Shown here: positions 5,550 through 6,328 of the stretch, one piece after another
Numbering within the stretch: position 1 is the first letter of the stretch
How the letters are laid out: every line of letters begins with the position of its first letter
Translations under genes and position numbers: made by a program
The notes under the pieces: generated by a model
Told to the model about the DNA's origin: nothing
The model's database searches: none
The model's input: only the letters and a program-made list of their open reading frames with translations
NCBI GenBank assembly: GCA_937958345.1
Contig: CALGNW010000200.1
Location: forward strand, 1-6,328
Direction: 5' to 3'
DNA: 6,328 bases
Origin: an uncultured Neomegalonema sp.
GTDB lineage: Bacteria > Pseudomonadota > Alphaproteobacteria > Rhodobacterales > Rhodobacteraceae

Positions 5550-6328
5550 GGACGGCCTGCAGCACTACGCAATGTCGACGCGACCCGTTGGAACTCGCCG
5601 GCTCCTGCGCCGTACAACATCTCCGGGTGAGAGCTGTCGACCCGCGTGGCACCGCGGTCACGCAGCACTTTTGCCGCTGCGTAGGCGCGGTCGCTACGCG
5701 TTCCGACCGTAACCAGTTTTCCCTCAACGGACACAAGCGACGCTTGGACGGCCATCAACGCATCTTCAAGCCCGTCGGTTCCACCCTGCAATGCGCCGCG
5801 CAATACAACACGGCGCTGTGCTGCAAATCGGGCCTCTATCCGATCAATCAGCGTATTGAGCGTCCCCAGACTGTGTTCATCCCAAACAGCATGACGCGAT
5901 GCACGAAGCTGTGCCTGCGAGCGCAGAATTGTTCCGTCAAAAATTATCTTCAGGTGGTTCGCCTTCAGCGTTTCACCGCTAGACGTAATATCGACGATTA
6001 TCTCGGCGGCACCGCTGGCCGCTGCCCCCTCGGTCGCGCCCGCACTTTCAACTAGTCTGTAATGTGCGATCCCGTTTTCGCGAAAAAACCGGCGTGTCAG
6101 GTTAAGGTACTTGGTCGCAACCCGCATGGCATGACCGTGTTGTTCGCGAAAGGCTGCGGCCGCATCATCAAGGTCGGCCATTGTCTCGACATCAATCCAG
6201 CTTTTCGGAACGGCCACAATCAGGTCGGCACGGCCAAAGCCCATCGATTTCACCAATGTCGTTGCGCCATCGGCATCGCGTAATTTTTCGCGGATCAAGT
6301 CTTCGCCCGTAACGCCAAGATGAATCGC
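5546..6328 (-). CDS. hisG: ATP phosphoribosyltransferase HisG (5' end outside window)
   Basis: The last 260 residues of HisG, which joins ATP and PRPP in the first step of histidine synthesis, are present. The frame runs off the right edge. At the edge it reads GVTGEDLIREKL, the HisG domain-I block, so about 60-70 N-terminal residues are missing and no start is in view. Seen (fragment numbering) are FGRADLIVAVP (31-41), ATKYLNLTRRFF (71-82), VESAGATEGAAASGAAEIIV (93-112) and the PRPP loop DITSSGETLKANHL (113-126). The estimated full length near 325 is longer than short-form HisG (about 210-230), which needs HisZ, and near the Bradyrhizobium/Caulobacter type. The region after about residue 165 could be a regulatory or divergent C-terminal domain; I could not match it in detail to the E. 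coli domain. The gene converges on pip, and the two stop codons share bases. Confidence 0.93.
   Translation of the reverse strand, partial: AIHLGVTGEDLIREKLRDADGATTLVKSMGFGRADLIVAVPKSWIDVETMADLDDAAAAFREQHGHAMRVATKYLNLTRRFFRENGIAHYRLVESAGATEGAAASGAAEIIVDITSSGETLKANHLKIIFDGTILRSQAQLRASRHAVWDEHSLGTLNTLIDRIEARFAAQRRVVLRGALQGGTDGLEDALMAVQASLVSVEGKLVTVGTRSDRAYAAAKVLRDRGATRVDSSHPEMLYGAGAGEFQRVASTLRSAAGRP

Noticed and set aside
5426..6055. Plus-strand open frame (209 codons) overlapping the pip end and hisG
   Set aside because: It is antisense to conserved hisG sequence including the PRPP loop, and its composition is that of a shadow frame.

Overview
The window looks like ordinary chromosome from an alphaproteobacterium. 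This is inferred from family-level reading only: ubiquinone biosynthesis (ubiG), a HisG of the type I associate with Bradyrhizobium and Caulobacter relatives, moderately high G+C coding DNA, and a sugar-acid or sulfonate-acid catabolic pair typical of marine or soil members. No rRNA, tRNA, insertion sequence, prophage or CRISPR array was seen. No stretch of more than about 300 bases lacks a gene.

Left end, + strand (1-1763): the C-terminal half of a UxaA-family hydro-lyase large subunit ends at 600 and is followed by a strong hairpin. A complete Ldh_2-type (malate/L-lactate/sulfolactate) NAD(P)H-dependent 2-hydroxyacid dehydrogenase follows (762-1763). The pairing, and the C-terminal sequence of the first protein, suggest SuyB (sulfolactate sulfo-lyase large subunit) plus ComC ((R)-sulfolactate dehydrogenase). 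In that case the region would serve sulfolactate use. A sugar-acid role remains possible.

Middle (1764-2055): a small convergent zone holds a 34-codon glycine-rich reading frame on the minus strand (1816-1920) with a very good Shine-Dalgarno sequence. It also holds an AT-rich island and a cluster of hairpins. One of these is a perfect 12-bp inverted repeat that straddles the stop codon of the next gene.

Minus strand (2056-4499): ubiG is followed 50 bases downstream by a ClC-family chloride channel/transporter gene, probably in one transcript. The ClC protein keeps the gating glutamate and the pore tyrosine but has lost the usual GSGIP motif.

Right end (4500-6328): proline iminopeptidase (pip) is divergent from ubiG across a 99-base shared regulatory region. 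It converges on the 3' part of hisG, and the two stop codons share a single CTAG. The hisG 5' end lies beyond the window.

The metabolic modules (2-hydroxyacid or sulfonate catabolism, ubiquinone synthesis, chloride transport, peptide turnover, histidine synthesis) do not form one pathway. I see no clear new multi-gene system. The least explained items are the small glycine-rich frame and the hairpin cluster beside it.
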